The notes under the pieces are model-generated. The model was not told where the DNA came from and made no database searches. It saw only the letters and a list, made by a program, of their open reading frames with translations. 64,000 nucleotides of DNA from Nelumbo lutea. Taxonomy: Eukaryota > Streptophyta > Magnoliopsida > Proteales > Nelumbonaceae. The position numbers and the translations under genes were made by a program. The stretch covers positions 28,760,378-28,824,377 of the forward strand of contig JAKGHH010000008.1 in assembly GCA_022828595.1 (NCBI GenBank), read 5' to 3'. Below, piece by piece: positions 10,815 through 21,320 of this stretch; within the stretch, counting starts at the first letter, position 1, and the number at the start of each line of letters is the position of its first letter.

Positions 10815-11544
10815 TGATGTAGCGCGATTTGGTCACTCCTACCTGGCAGGGGCCTCACTCCTACCTGGCGACAGATAGCACCTGAGAAGGAGAAGAAGAT
10901 GAAGGATTCCCGGGGAGCTCGCCCGGCAGGAACACTCCGATGCTTAAGTTAGAACTTGATGGAGAGCTTAGAGAGAGTTGTAAAGAAAAGAAAGAGCTAA
11001 GAGTGGAGATGCGCATTTACTTTTTTCCTTGGGGGTCGGGACCCTTATATATTAATGCTCTGTCAAATCGGGTGTAACCGCCTCTGATTCTCTGCTACAG
11101 TCGTTATTTGTCAGGGCTGAGTTGATTGGCGCAGGTAACCGTCGCAGGGTACGGCCCTGTCAGTTGAGAGACGTTTTTTCGGAGCTGACAGGCACGACGC
11201 TGCCTGACGAGAGACGTGGGCGCAGTCCTTTGGACTGGCATGTGCTGCGCCGCTAGACAAGAGACATGGGAGCAGTCTGACGGGCACGGTCTTGTCGGAT
11301 AAGAAGCTTCCCGAAAACTCCGGGTTGCTCAATAGCGAGCTCCTTTGTAGCGAACTGCCTTGTAGAGAGCTGCCCAATAGCGAGCTGTCTTGTAGCATGC
11401 TGCCTTGTAGCGAGCTGTTAGGCTGGGTTTCAACGAGCTCATTACGACGAGTTGTAGCTAGGTTGTCATGCTGAGCTGTCATTTACGTTGAATTATGTCC
11501 ACATGTTGCCTGGTTAGGAGGTCGGGTAAAATCACCCTCCATCA
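10815..11544 (-). repeat. 5' LTR of Tat element (730 bp)
   Basis: On the plus strand it runs from TGATGTAGCGCG to CACCCTCCATCA, giving a TG...CA LTR when read on the minus strand. The part at 11330-11420 is made of short repeats of the CCTTGTAGCGAGCTG type. The right-hand junction is clean: the next base begins GGTATGAACTTG, which is uninterrupted host sequence in the duplicate at 42516. Confidence 0.88.
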
Positions 11545-12654
11545 GGTATGAACTTGATTAAGTTTTTCCCCTTTTTTTTGTTAAATTGGTTTATATTAGA
11601 TGTATACTGTTGCAATATTAATGAATGTTTTATGTGCTGCAGTAAGTAACTTCAATTGCGGTATAACCTCAGTAGAGATGCAGAAGATCACAGAAGGGTT
11701 CCTTAATGTCCTAGTTACAAAGATATTGTTGTGAATTTGAACTCTGTTTGGATGATAAGATGATCTCAATTATAATTATGTCACTGATTGTTCCTCTTCA
11801 ATCTTCACCATACCAGAGCATCCTGTTGCCATTAATATTTCAGGTTTGGTTGGAGTAATTGTGATGCACTTTGTTGGTGATTTCTACTTTTCTTTGACTT
11901 GTATAAGATGACTGAATAGACAGAAACGCTCTGTTGCAGCAATCTTGGGCAATCAAAGAGGTATCTGTCCATGAGACCAGAGCGTAATAGAGGTGAGCAT
12001 GCTCAGATGGATGCATGACAAGACCAGAAAAGATAGAATTAGAAACATGTGCATGTTTCAAAATTTAGAAGTATATCCAAAAGATGAGAATTTGAGGAAA
12101 AATAAGCAAAGAAGGTTAGGGAATCTGCATGATAGACCCACTATTTTAAGGGATGATTTGATACAAGTTGAGTGTTCTAGAAAGCCCAAGGGAAGGCTGA
12201 AAAGTAAATCCCTGCATGGATTTGGCTATTGAAAAAACATCTGAGAATTCACAGCATAACCGAGGATATGCCCTTGATAGAATGGAATTTAGCTCACCTT
12301 AGATTGTTGATGCTTGTTTCTGCTTATTTGTCCTTAATTCTTAATTGGGTAGTTATAATTAATATGAGGCTTATAATTTAGGTAATTAAGACCCCAGGTT
12401 TCTATTCATTTCCATCTACCTTGGATGGATTATCAGCAAACTTGGAGGAATTGTGCTTTTGTTGATTTTGTAGTTATGAACAGGTATAACAACATGTTGC
12501 TTTACACTTTCTTTTCCTTTTTCCTTGCTCAGAGAATATAAAATCCTCAATTGATTTCTACATGATTGACATTTGACAAAACTATTTGCCCTTTGGTGCT
12601 GTTTTTGACGTCTTAAAATTCTCATCATGGATTTTGAGTTATTAGGTTGTCATA
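11545..12654. repeat. Duplicated segment, copy 1
   Basis: The stretch from GGTATGAACTTGATTAAG to GAGTTATTAGGTTGTCATA matches 42516-43063 plus 46166-46438 with few differences. The 12043-12381 part is missing from copy 2, where a Tat derivative stands. The segment holds an exon-like piece near 11640-11740 (a short frame ending in EGFLNVLVTKILL) and a LINE tail. Copy 2 carries an extra CACACA-rich insertion at about 42837-42882. Confidence 0.9.
11938..12232 (+). pseudogene. C-terminal fragment of RTE-type LINE polyprotein
   Basis: The open part 11993-12232 contains MLRWMHDKTRKDRIRN, then LRKNKQRRLGNLHDRP and KGRLKSKSL. This is the pattern of the plant LINE-type tail with R-W-M-x-G-H-T-R-K-D-x-I-R-N followed by R-L-R-W-F-G-H. 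Upstream, in another frame, WAIKEVSVHETRA corresponds to the preceding conserved W-A-x-K-x-x-x-V-H stretch. A stop and frameshift separate the two. It is a short dead fragment with no RT core. Confidence 0.7.
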
Positions 12655-13200
12655 CCCCCGATTCCAAGTTTACAACGCTCTTCCTCATCTCTCGTCACTC
12701 TCTCCTTCAAGCCCTTCAACAGTTCAGTGGCTGAACTCTAAAGATCCAATCTGAACTACGTCCAGGTAAGTGATCATGCATCTCTCTCCTTTTGGGAAAT
12801 GAAAAAGTATTGCTTCTGTTTCATGTCTCGAGTCAAGCTTGGAATTGAGCTTTCATGGCGACGACGGCAGGAAAGTATGAAGGAGGAGCAAGTGGGAAAT
12901 TTCGGAAGAAGCCGTTACGTTGAGTTGCATGGATGCCTTACGATAGAACCCCATAGACACGGGGAGAAGAGGATGGCTGTCGAAGCTTGTCGATCCAGCT
13001 TCAAGGATTATCACAAAAAAGTGTGTAGTTATTCTTCTCGTCTGTGTTCTGCAAGGGTCTTCCTGCTTCGCCGCCCATTTTTGGTTCGATTCATCCCACA
13101 TTTCTTTGATCACTTGTTTGTTCTCATTTGTTTATGATGTTTCAGCACAACTCAGTGGTTTCATACTTGTCATTCGATAGTGTTTAGAGGGGTAAATCGG
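12655..13200 (+). other. Sequence around the NUP1-like fragment
   Basis: From 12655 onwards the sequence differs from the duplicate at 46.4 kb. A pyrimidine-rich leader-like stretch ends in a strong splice-donor motif, CCAG|GTAAGT, at 12765/12766, upstream of the NUP1-like ATG at 12855. It may be the original leader and first donor of the same gene, but no expression evidence can be read from sequence. Confidence 0.35.
12855..13020 (+). pseudogene. NUP1: NUP1/NUP136-like nucleoporin, N-terminal exon fragment
   Basis: From ATG 12855 one frame gives an M-A-T-T-A-G-K-Y start and GKFRKKPLR, then a stop. MPYDRTP follows, then another stop. In a shifted frame WLSKLVDPASRIITKK ends at about 13020. 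The order GKFRK, then P-Y-D-R-P, then W-L-S-K-L-V-D-P-A-x-R-x-I-T is the conserved N terminus of the plant nuclear-basket nucleoporin NUP1 (NUP136). Stops and a frameshift show it is not functional. I see no FG-repeat exons downstream, so only the first coding exon is present. The call rests on remembered family motifs. Confidence 0.72.
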
Positions 13201-13211
13201 GTGATGCCGCT

Positions 13212-13682
13212 GGTGGTCCAACATGGCCCAGTCTGACATGACGGTACATGGGCCGTGCCAAGCTTGAAACTATGGTCTATGTCATGCTACGCCTGGGGTT
13301 TTAGGTCCATGTGTCCGGCCAATCAGCACGGAATGATCGAGCGGATTGTGCTGTTCTGGTAGCACGGCCCAACACAACCCATATATATAAAATATATAAA
13401 TATTATATAAATTATAATTATATAATAATATATAATATTTTACGTTTAAATTTTTTATATCTTGATAAAATTCTCCGGCGAAGTTCACCCTCCATCTCAG
13501 CTGCGCTTAATGGGGCCCATTATTAGAATTCACATTGGCGCCCATTATAGGTTCGTTGGTTGGCCGATGTTTTTTTTTCCTTTTTGGTAATGTAAAACGA
13601 TACAACACATGCTGTTGCTGGGACCGAACCCGGGTTGCCCGCGTGACAGGCGGGAATACTCACCACTATACTATAACAACTG
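13212..13682. repeat. Tandem unit 1 carrying a tRNA-Asp-like copy
   Basis: The unit opens with CTGGTGGTCCAACATGGCCC, then a block rich in GGCCCA/GCACGG motifs, an AT-rich block (13378-13462), a CACATTGGCGCCCATTATAG block at about 13531, and the tRNA-like sequence. The next unit repeats the same order. Relative to unit 2 it lacks about 50 bp near 13490. Confidence 0.85.
13610..13680 (-). pseudogene. tRNA-Asp(GTC)-like copy 1, decayed
   Basis: Read on the minus strand it keeps the D-arm region TAGTATAGTGGTGAGTAT and an anticodon arm with GTC. The T arm is short by one base, with TTCGGTC for TTCGATC and a broken 3' strand, and the acceptor stem has an A-C mismatch at its last pair. It is probably non-functional, though some activity cannot be excluded. 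Confidence 0.75.
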
Positions 13683-14206
13683 CCGGTGGTCCAATATGGC
13701 CCAGCCTGACATGATGGCACACGGACCATGCCAAGCTTGGAATTATGGTCCATGTTGTGCTACGCTTGGGGTTTTAGGCCGATGGGGGGCCGATCAGTAT
13801 GGAATGACGGAGTGGATTGTGCTGCCCTCGTAGCATGCCCAACACAACCCATATATATAAAATATATAAATATTATATAAATTATAATTATATAATAATA
13901 TATAATATTTTACGTTTAAATTTTTTATGTCTTGATAAACTTCTCCGGCGAAGTTCACTGTCAATCTCAGAATAGTCTCATGATTTACCTCTAATTGGAT
14001 AATTGATATTTTTTTATACCACTTCAGCCGTGCATAGTGGAGCCCATTATTAGAATTCACATTGGCGCCCATTATAGGTTCGTTGGTTGGCTGATGTTTT
14101 TTTAACTTATTGGTAATGTAAAACGGTACAACACACGCCGTTGCTGGGGATCGGGTCGCCCGCGTGACAGGCGGAAATACTCACCACCATACCACAACGA
14201 CTCGAT
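13683..14206. repeat. Tandem unit 2 carrying a tRNA-Asp-like copy
   Basis: Direct repeat of the preceding unit. Equivalent points lie 471 bp apart at the left (CGGTGGTCCAATATGGCCC) and 521-524 bp apart at the right (CACATTGGCGCCC, CGCGTGACAGGCGG) because unit 1 has a deletion. The AT-rich block at 13850-13935 is nearly identical to 13378-13462. Confidence 0.85.
14136..14201 (-). pseudogene. tRNA-Asp(GTC)-like copy 2, T arm deleted
   Basis: The acceptor halves GTCGTTG and CAACGGC and the GTC anticodon arm are present. About eight bases of the T arm are missing: GGGGATCG joins directly to GGTCGCCC on the plus strand. This removes the B-box promoter and T stem, so it is a pseudogene. Confidence 0.85.
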
Positions 14207-14660
14207 TATTAGTTAATTAACAATTTTGTTAACATAGTTTCATATTAGTACAATTTTAATTTTAGGTTAACATGTATAAATGGAATTTCATGTAAAATCG
14301 CCAATTCAGACATCACACAAAATTTGTTTGGTTGGTTAAGTATTTGGAGTGGATTTATATTTGCTATTGTCATGCTACTATAGATGAAATGTTTACATTC
14401 GCTTTCAATTTTGAAAGATGATAAAAAATAGTAATAATATCTTTCTTAAGTTTTTTAAAATTTTTATATTTTATGTATATAAAAACATTTTCATTTATTA
14501 AATTAATAGTGATTTTTATTTATCACATTTTTTGTTTAATATGATGAATACATGATATAGGAGATATGCTAAAGTGTTTTCTATTTTTTTTTTATAATTT
14601 TTATATTTTTTATCTTTATTAATTTTTATTATTTAGCCATGGTATCAAGGATTAATATAT
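14202..14660. repeat. tRNA-Asp upstream flank, shared with 24.2-24.6 kb
   Basis: Upstream of the minus-strand tRNA copy this AT-rich flank matches 24165-24560 with indels. Shared landmarks are GAATGTTTACATT-like motifs, AATAGTAATAATATCTTT, TTTTTATTTATTAAATTAAT and GATGAATA.ATGATATA. A further piece, TTATTTAG.CATG followed by AGAAGGTTGA at about 14630-14680, matches 25110-25165. Confidence 0.8.
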
Positions 14661-14831
14661 TTGATTTAAGAAGGTTGAATTGTTAGACCACTACACAAAA
14701 AGGTTAATTTTTATTATGAATTTAGGGGATGCCACTACCCTTGGGCCTTACGTGAATACGTGTGAGGGTGAAAAACCTGGTATATATCGTGAATCCAAGG
14801 GTAAAAGCCTAATCATCCTTTATATATGGCA

Positions 14832-15003
14832 CTAGCAGGGACCCGTGTGATGCACGTGAAAATATGAAAGATTTAATAATTTTATTTTTCATTTAATGTT
14901 GATTTATAAAATATAATTATTGTTATTGAATATGAACAAATATTTTTTAATAAATTTAGTTTTATTAATAATTATCTTAGTGGGGACCCATGCAATGCAC
15001 GGG
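14832..15003 (-). mobile_element. Helitron-like 3' termini (two, close together)
   Basis: On the minus strand, a GTGCATCACAC hairpin-type sequence flanked by CACG...CGGGT is followed by CTAG at 14832-14835. CCCGTGCATTGCATGGG is followed by CTAA at 14977-14980. A short GC-rich hairpin ending in CTRR is the 3' end expected of plant Helitrons. No 5' TC terminus or Rep/helicase gene is seen, so these would be non-autonomous or truncated copies. Confidence 0.4.
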
Positions 15004-15033
15004 ATTTATTCAACAAAAGATAAATAATAGAAT

Positions 15034-15490
15034 GGATCATTTACTAAAATGCCCTTATAGTTTCATGGATTTACTAAAAATCTACCATATAGTTAGAATT
15101 TTACTAAAACACCACTTATAATTTGCAACGGACTTAATCAATCCTCCATTAGATGATAGTGGAAAATGACAATGTTGACCCTAATGATCATTTAAATAAA
15201 ATTAATCAAAAGAAAATAGAAATAAAAAAATACCCTTTTGCCCTTAATAAGACACAATCAACCACTCTATTGATTATAATTGGCCAATTCTATTTTTTTG
15301 TATAAAAAAGTGTTAAAGGTATTTTTGGAATAGAAAATCATGGTTCTAATGGCAAAACAAACTCTCCTTAATGAAAGGTTGATTAAGTAAATAAATTGTA
15401 AAATATGTGGGATATTTTAGTAAAATGAAAACTATAAGGTAGGCTTAAGTAAACATATAAAACTATAAAGTGTGTTCTAGTAAATGACCC
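15034..15490. mobile_element. MITE, 457 bp, with long terminal inverted repeats
   Basis: The ends GGATCATTTACTAAAA and, on the opposite strand, GGGTCATTTACTAGAA are inverted copies. Similarity extends about 110 bp inward at each side, with shared TTATAGTTT, TTTTACTAAAA and ACTTAATCAA.CC blocks. Flanking 9-mers taatagaat (15025-15033) and taatataaa (15491-15499) agree at seven of nine positions. Long TIRs with a 9-bp duplication suggest a Mutator-like MITE. Confidence 0.75.
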
Positions 15491-18151
15491 TAATATAAAG
15501 ACATAAGAATATACAATTGTTTTATATTTTCAACTTTTTAAATAATTAATAATTTTTCATATTTTATATACTACTTTTAGTAAATTTTTATAATACAAAA
15601 ATAACAATAATTAATTTCAATTAGGTTTATTCATCAAACTTATGAAACCGACCAACCTGATCAACTCGACCCAAGTTGGTTGGTTTTCTAGTATTTTATG
15701 TCGACTTTGGTTCAAAAAATTTCCAATTCGATTAACTTGGATGAGTTTCACTTTGGTCATTTGTAAACCAACCAAAATTGAACGACCTAACCATAGATAT
15801 ATATTAATATTTTATATTTTGAATATAATTTTTAATATGAAAAAGTGAGAAATTTCCCATATTTTTTAGTCTAAAATGTTTCATTTCATAAATCTAATTT
15901 TTAAATTTATTTTTTAATAATCGTTGTGACTGAAATGGTTAGGCTACATATGAGAGTCTCCTTAAAGGACAAAAGAAAGTCGAGTGTAGGATGTAGGCTA
16001 TAGGTTAGGGCAAACAAGGTGATAGAACTATTATATCGTTATAAATTGGACCCCTATTTATAGGGAGGGATCCCAAGGTCCTGAAAAGAAGGAGCCAAAA
16101 GTGTTTGGTTCCCATTAGGAAAGAAAATATTGGATTTAATGTTAGTTGTTGGGGAACATTGTTAGGATTTCTCCACATGTCTTATGAGGTATCTTAAGGG
16201 AAAACTTTCCTTTCGTTTGAAGATTCTCATAATACACATGTGCTACTTCTTTTCGTGACCCTTTCAAAATAATGTGTATGGGTGACATCACTATTTAGCT
16301 TGCACACTCTTATTAGGCTCATAGGGTGTCTCGTCACACATGTTATTTAATGATGCACGTGTTTCTATTATTTGTTTCTAGTCTGCGGTGAGTTTGCACT
16401 CATCATGATTATGTGATGACTTTAAATTCATCGCAAATTCGTGCGGGTCCAGAGTCCATCGTGGTTCTGTGATGGACTTAAACTCATTGCAAGTCTACAT
16501 GGGTCCAAAGTTTATTGCAACCTATTTTGGCTATGAGTTCATCACAGATGTGTGATGAGTTATGAACTCATCGCTGATGTGTGATGAGTTATGGACTCAT
16601 TATAGGCATTCACATAGTATTAGTTTGACACCTCCTCTGTTTTGATAGCTTAAGTGACCACCATGTACCTACAATTGCACTGTAATTTTTAAAATTAAAT
16701 TTAAGTTTTAAGTTTAAATCTTTTGAACCGATGGACCTTTTGTGAAACCGACACAAACCGATACAACTTGAGTGGGTCAATTTTCACAAAAGGTCAGTCG
16801 ACTTCAGTTGACCAACTCCCCAACCTGACCATGTTAATTTGTTGGTCAAATAACTTACGACTGGTCTGGACCAACTCATGAATTCTCATAATTTTAGCTA
16901 AATTAATAGTTTTATCTTCGACAAATAACAGTAGTTTAATCTCTAATAATTATTGAAAATTTATAGTGAAAACACACAATTATTGAAAATATATTGATAA
17001 TGAAAAAATACAATAATTACAATAATTACAATAATTAAAAAAACAATAAGTACTAAAAATATATTAACTTAGTCAATAAATAGTATAATCTCAAGTAATA
17101 GATTAATCTATACTAAATATTAATTAACCAATAAGTTATAACAAAAATATAATAAATACAATAAGTACAATTAATTAAATTTAAAAAAAAAATCAATAAT
17201 AGTAGTTTAATCTCCAATAATTATTGAAAGTTTTCTGTTAAATAACAAAATAAAATAAATTTATACATAATCATTGAAAATACATTTATCACAAAAAACA
17301 AAAAATAATTACTGAAATAAAAAAATATTAATTTTAGTATATATAATTATATAATAAATACAGATTAAGAGTTTAAAAATTTTATTAATAAATATTAATG
17401 TTTTTGAATGTTATCTTCTCGAATTATTACTTGATATAAGTGAAATTAGTTACTTACAATATTATATGAAAATATTCAATTATTATTAATCTCAATATTA
17501 TGTTATAGTTACTTTTATACTTTTCAGATTTTTTTAAATTTATTACATAATTTCTTTATTTTAATTATTTAAAATCTATTTATGTTAAATATTTTTTATT
17601 TAAAATACTTAGTTATTTAAATACTTAAATAATATGTAAAATAATTAAATTTTAAAATATTAATTAATTATTGAATTTAATTATCCATAAAATCATAATT
17701 TATACTATTATTACATAATTTTATATTAATTTTGTAATAGATTAAATTATTAGTAATTTCAATATTATGTTATAATTATTTTTCTAGTTTGAAGAAACTT
17801 TTAAATTTATTTCATAATTCTGTTATTTGAACTATTTAAAATCTAGTTAAGATAAGTATTTAAATATTGTATAAAATATTTAATTTTTTTGTTATTTTAA
17901 TTTTATTTATTTAATGCTATTACATATTATTAAACATTTGAAAAACATTTAAATTGAGAATCCAGAAAAGTATGATTTAAATTGTTAGTACATAGTTTCG
18001 TGATATAATTTGTAAAAATTTAAAATCAATTTTTGCCTTTTTAATAAATATTTTAAATTATTATATGATTTTGTTAGAATATTTAAATAATTCTTATATT
18101 TTTTTAATCCAAATTTTATTTAGATAGATATTGATAAAAAGTTTGGGAGAT
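15491..18151. other. AT-rich intergenic DNA without genes
   Basis: No coding signal. It contains a small hairpin at about 15643-15683 (AAACCGACCAAC against GTTGGTTGGTTT), a related ACCGA-rich inverted-repeat block at 16721-16870 (GACCTTTTGTG against CACAAAAGGTC), and a repeat cluster at 16400-16610. From about 16900 to 18150 the sequence is extremely AT-rich. Confidence 0.6.
16400..16610. repeat. Short palindromic repeats with GATGAG/CTCATC
   Basis: GTGATGAGTTATGAACTCATCGCTGATGTGTGATGAGTTATGGACTCAT-like sequence repeats a self-complementary core, ATGAGTT..AACTCAT. Looser copies (GTGATGGACTTAAACTCATTGC) precede it, together with GGGTCCAGAGTCCATCG variants. Function unknown. Confidence 0.6.
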
Positions 18152-18266
18152 GATAAATAGGAATTAGAGATAATTTAAAGATAAATAGGAATTAATGATA
18201 ATTTTGGAGATAAATAGGAATTAGAGATAATTTAAAGATGAATAGGAATTAGTGATAATTTTGGAG
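18152..18266. repeat. 57-bp tandem repeat (two units, four half-units)
   Basis: GATAAATAGGAATTAGAGA and GATAAATAGGAATTAATGA half-units alternate, with tails ATAATTTAAA and TAATTTTGGA, so the true period is about 57 bp. Confidence 0.85.
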
Positions 18267-19194
18267 AAAGTAGGGGAGGTAGTTTAGGAGAAATTTTAGG
18301 AGAAGATATTATTTAGGTTTTGAGAAAGTGCATCTCATTAGTTGTTTAATCTAATCAAGATAAAGAATGATTACTGTTTTATATTTTTAAAACAAAAAAA
18401 TACAAAAATACAAAAAATAGAGAAAATTCTCTCAAAGAAAAATGTACTAACATGAATAGACCAATGATAAAAATGAGATAATCTAATGATGGCAAATTTT
18501 AGAACATCTAAAATAATAGCAAATAGCAAAAACTATTGTCAATTGTCAATCATATAAAGAGGAAAAGAGAGAATGTGAAATAATGTCCCAATCTACACAC
18601 ACCGCTACAAAATAAAATAAAATAAAATAAAAGTTTTTTATTTGATAGATGCAATCTATCCAAGTTTACCGATAAGAAAAACCTATCCAGGGGGCCTGTA
18701 TAAGCCTGAGTTTAGGCTTATATTTGATGCACAGAATTTGGGTCGGGCCCACAACCGGGCTAAGAGCCCTTGACATAAGTAATTAGGAATTAAGGGTGGC
18801 CCATCCCGACCATGATCACCATTACCTAAAGCCTACTTGATAGTTTGGCTTCTCTATGGAACGCTGGAACCTACTATTATATTCTATTTGCCACGTGGCC
18901 TGATTACACCAACTCAATGGAAACTAATAAAGATGAGGAGATCCAAATTTGGGATTTGGGACAGTGATCTGAGATTTTGGGTAAATCCAATTTTTATCAT
19001 ATAGGGGCAAAGTGGCACACAATTCGGTTCTAAAACGCAAAACCACAATTGATTCCACTTATTATTATTCTTTTTACAAGCGGGGTTTTCTTCGTCTTTT
19101 CATGGATGTGCTCCAATTTATATTCTGAAATGAAGAGTTTCCATTGTCTTTATATTTGATTTAAGCATTGGAAACCAGAAAAAAAATACGGTTT

Positions 19195-19231
<37 letters not shown>

Positions 19232-19232
19232 A
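19195..19232. repeat. (CA)n(TA)n microsatellite
   Basis: An alternating CA run passes directly into a TA run. Confidence 0.95.
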
Positions 19233-19491
19233 GCATTATCAGGCATAATTATCCAACCACACGAGACAATGAAAAGTAGAAATATCTCCTTAAATAGGAA
19301 ATGTTTAAATAGTGTTTCTTATAGTTTGGGCAGGCCCAATTTGAGCCCAAACCGGTCTAATTCAAAATTTAACACGGTTAGATTTGAAATTTTGGTCCTT
19401 GGGCTTAAAAAGTAGGGCTTTTTTTATTTTTATGGTCTGAACCTTAGGTAACATGGGTCCAGCCTAAGTCTAGCACAACTATACATATTTT

Positions 19492-19515
19492 TCTATCTAT
19501 CTATCTATCTATCTA

Positions 19516-19576
<61 letters not shown>
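19492..19576. repeat. (ATCT)n(AT)n microsatellite
   Basis: About seven ATCT units are followed by roughly 28 AT units. A site of this type is likely to vary in length between individuals and to be collapsed or expanded in assemblies. Confidence 0.95.
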
Positions 19577-19577
<1 letters not shown>

Positions 19578-20789
19578 TATAGGTGTATAGAGTGACTCAG
19601 TCCATGTGTCATTCTACTCTCTTTCAAAACTCCTCCAAAATCCTCATTGCAATTTTCTGGATTTTTTGAACATTCTTAATTTTTATATCCACCTAACTGG
19701 GGGGTTCAACGAATGGTCCAATATTTGAGGAAGTTTAAAACCATGTTACTAAACTTTCTCCCAGTATCTTCTCTCTCACATACTAAATAGAAAATTATAT
19801 CCCACCTTTTTCTCCTCACATCTCATATCCTTTTCAGTCTTTTCAGTCTCTTTGCAATAAACCTTCGCCATCATGTCTCTTAAGCAAGATAATTAGATTA
19901 CACTTCTCATTTTCTCAACTATCCTACACATTGCTAGCTTCTCCTAAGATAACAAAAATTAATTATGTTAACAAAACGCAGCTCAAGAACAAAATTAGCT
20001 TTATAAACACAGTGTTTCAAAAAATCTTGGTAAAGAAGTTTTATTGGTTAACTGTAAACAAATTATTTAAAGACTGAAATTATAGCTCTTTTTTGTATAT
20101 AATCTTTTTGTAAAGTGGGGCTGTAGCTTTGTTAACTTTGTATTGGGTGGTTGTAACTTTGTTAACTTTTTTATTGATGGGTTGCTACAATACCCAACTG
20201 CCATGTGAGACATAGAAGCTAGAAGCCTCCACTCTCTTTAGCTTTAGTTTATACCTAAAATAACTTCTATAACAAACTTATAAGTCTAATAAATAAACAG
20301 TATTCAAACCAATTTTACTGATAGGTTAAGTGTAAATTTTATGTAACTATAAGTATACATATTTTAATATCATATAGAATACGGGTGTTCAAGTAAATTT
20401 TATGTAATTATAAATATACATAGCATCCCTATATGAAACAATGAGAAAAACCACTTATACAATTATTCTACAAATCTACTACCACCATATTAGGGGGTCA
20501 AGGAGCCAATTTAACTGATTTTAAGATCTATCAAGCTCCCTGATATCTATGGATAATAACAACAAAGATACACAATTCAGTGACCTAGACCTTCAGGCAC
20601 GAGGTTCTATTTTCTTAACAAGTTGGTCTTTTTTTCTTTGATGAGTCAAGCTTTACGAGAAAGCTTCTAGCCAAAGGATAAGTAAAGAGAAGGCTTGCTT
20701 TATAGTTCATCCAAGCATGAATATTGCTAAAGTTAATGTGATCTAATGTCACTGGCTTTAAACATAAACAACTTCCTTTTACTTATCTT

Positions 20790-21320
20790 GGAGCGCCTAT
20801 TAGTTTTAGAAGGTTGAAAATTGTTGACTTTGAACCAATTGTGATGAAGATTCAAAAGAAAATTGAAGGGTGGAAAGCAAAACTTTTAACTTCGGGTGGC
20901 CAATTGATTCTCATTAGACATGTTCTTCAATTTATGTCAATTTATATTCTTAGTGTTGTTTCTCCTCCTAAAGTTGTCATTAACAAAATTCGTACTCTTT
21001 TTGCCAATTTTCTGTGTGGAGCTTCTGATCATGGCAACATGTTGCATTGGATTGATTGGCCTAAAATATTCAAGCCTAGTAAAGAGGGAGGTGTTGGCAC
21101 TCGTTCTCTATTTGATGTGTCTAAGGCTTTTATCCTTAAAGCTTGGTTCAGACTCGTTCAAAGAAACAATATTTGGGCTGAATTCACATGCTCCAAGTAT
21201 GTAAGAACTACTCCCTTTGTCATTCTCTCTATTCCAAGATGTAGTTCAAAATTTTGGAAATGCATGATTGAGCATAGTGGGTATGTTCAATTGTTTGGAT
21301 TTGGACCAACTCCATCAAAA
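20790..21320 (+). pseudogene. LINE reverse transcriptase C-terminal fragment
   Basis: The frame contains IQKKIEGWKAKLLTSGGQ, ILSVVSPPKVVINKIRTLFANFLCG, and HWIDWPKIFKPSKEGGVGTRSL. These are the conserved motifs downstream of the RT catalytic core in plant non-LTR elements. The open frame runs on to 21467 but changes character after about residue 168 to a Lys/Glu-rich coiled-coil tail, so the last 45-50 residues probably belong to the inserted sequence. No catalytic residues are present. Confidence 0.8.

Larger units (their letters stand above)
1624..11544 (-). mobile_element. Ty3/gypsy retrotransposon, Tat lineage, degenerate, with antisense ORF
   Basis: A 9.9-kb element read right to left. 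In order it has a 5' LTR (10815-11544), PBS, gag, protease, reverse transcriptase, RNase H, a second RNase H, integrase, a 3' untranslated region with 110-bp tandem repeats, an antisense ORF on the plus strand, a polypurine tract and a truncated 3' LTR. Two RNase H domains, an antisense ORF next to the 3' LTR and tandem repeats in the 3' UTR are hallmarks of plant Tat-lineage elements. All coding parts carry stops or frameshifts. GC content is visibly higher than in the flanks. A target-site duplication cannot be seen because the outer end of the 3' LTR is missing. Confidence 0.92.
18267..20789. other. Intergenic DNA with simple repeats
   Basis: No gene seen. An (AAAAT)n run lies at about 18605-18632. 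A block with TTTGGGCAGGCCCAATTTGAG and AACCGGTC motifs at 19320-19470 resembles other GGCCCA-rich repeat blocks in this window. Confidence 0.55.

Noticed and set aside
13282..14072. Similar open frames with Tyr/Asn/Ile-rich ends in the tandem units
   Set aside because: They cross the AT-rich block and tRNA-like sequence; they look alike only because the units are duplicated.
14692..14710. CACTACACAAAAAGG as a CACTA transposon terminus
   Set aside because: No inverted partner or target duplication was found.
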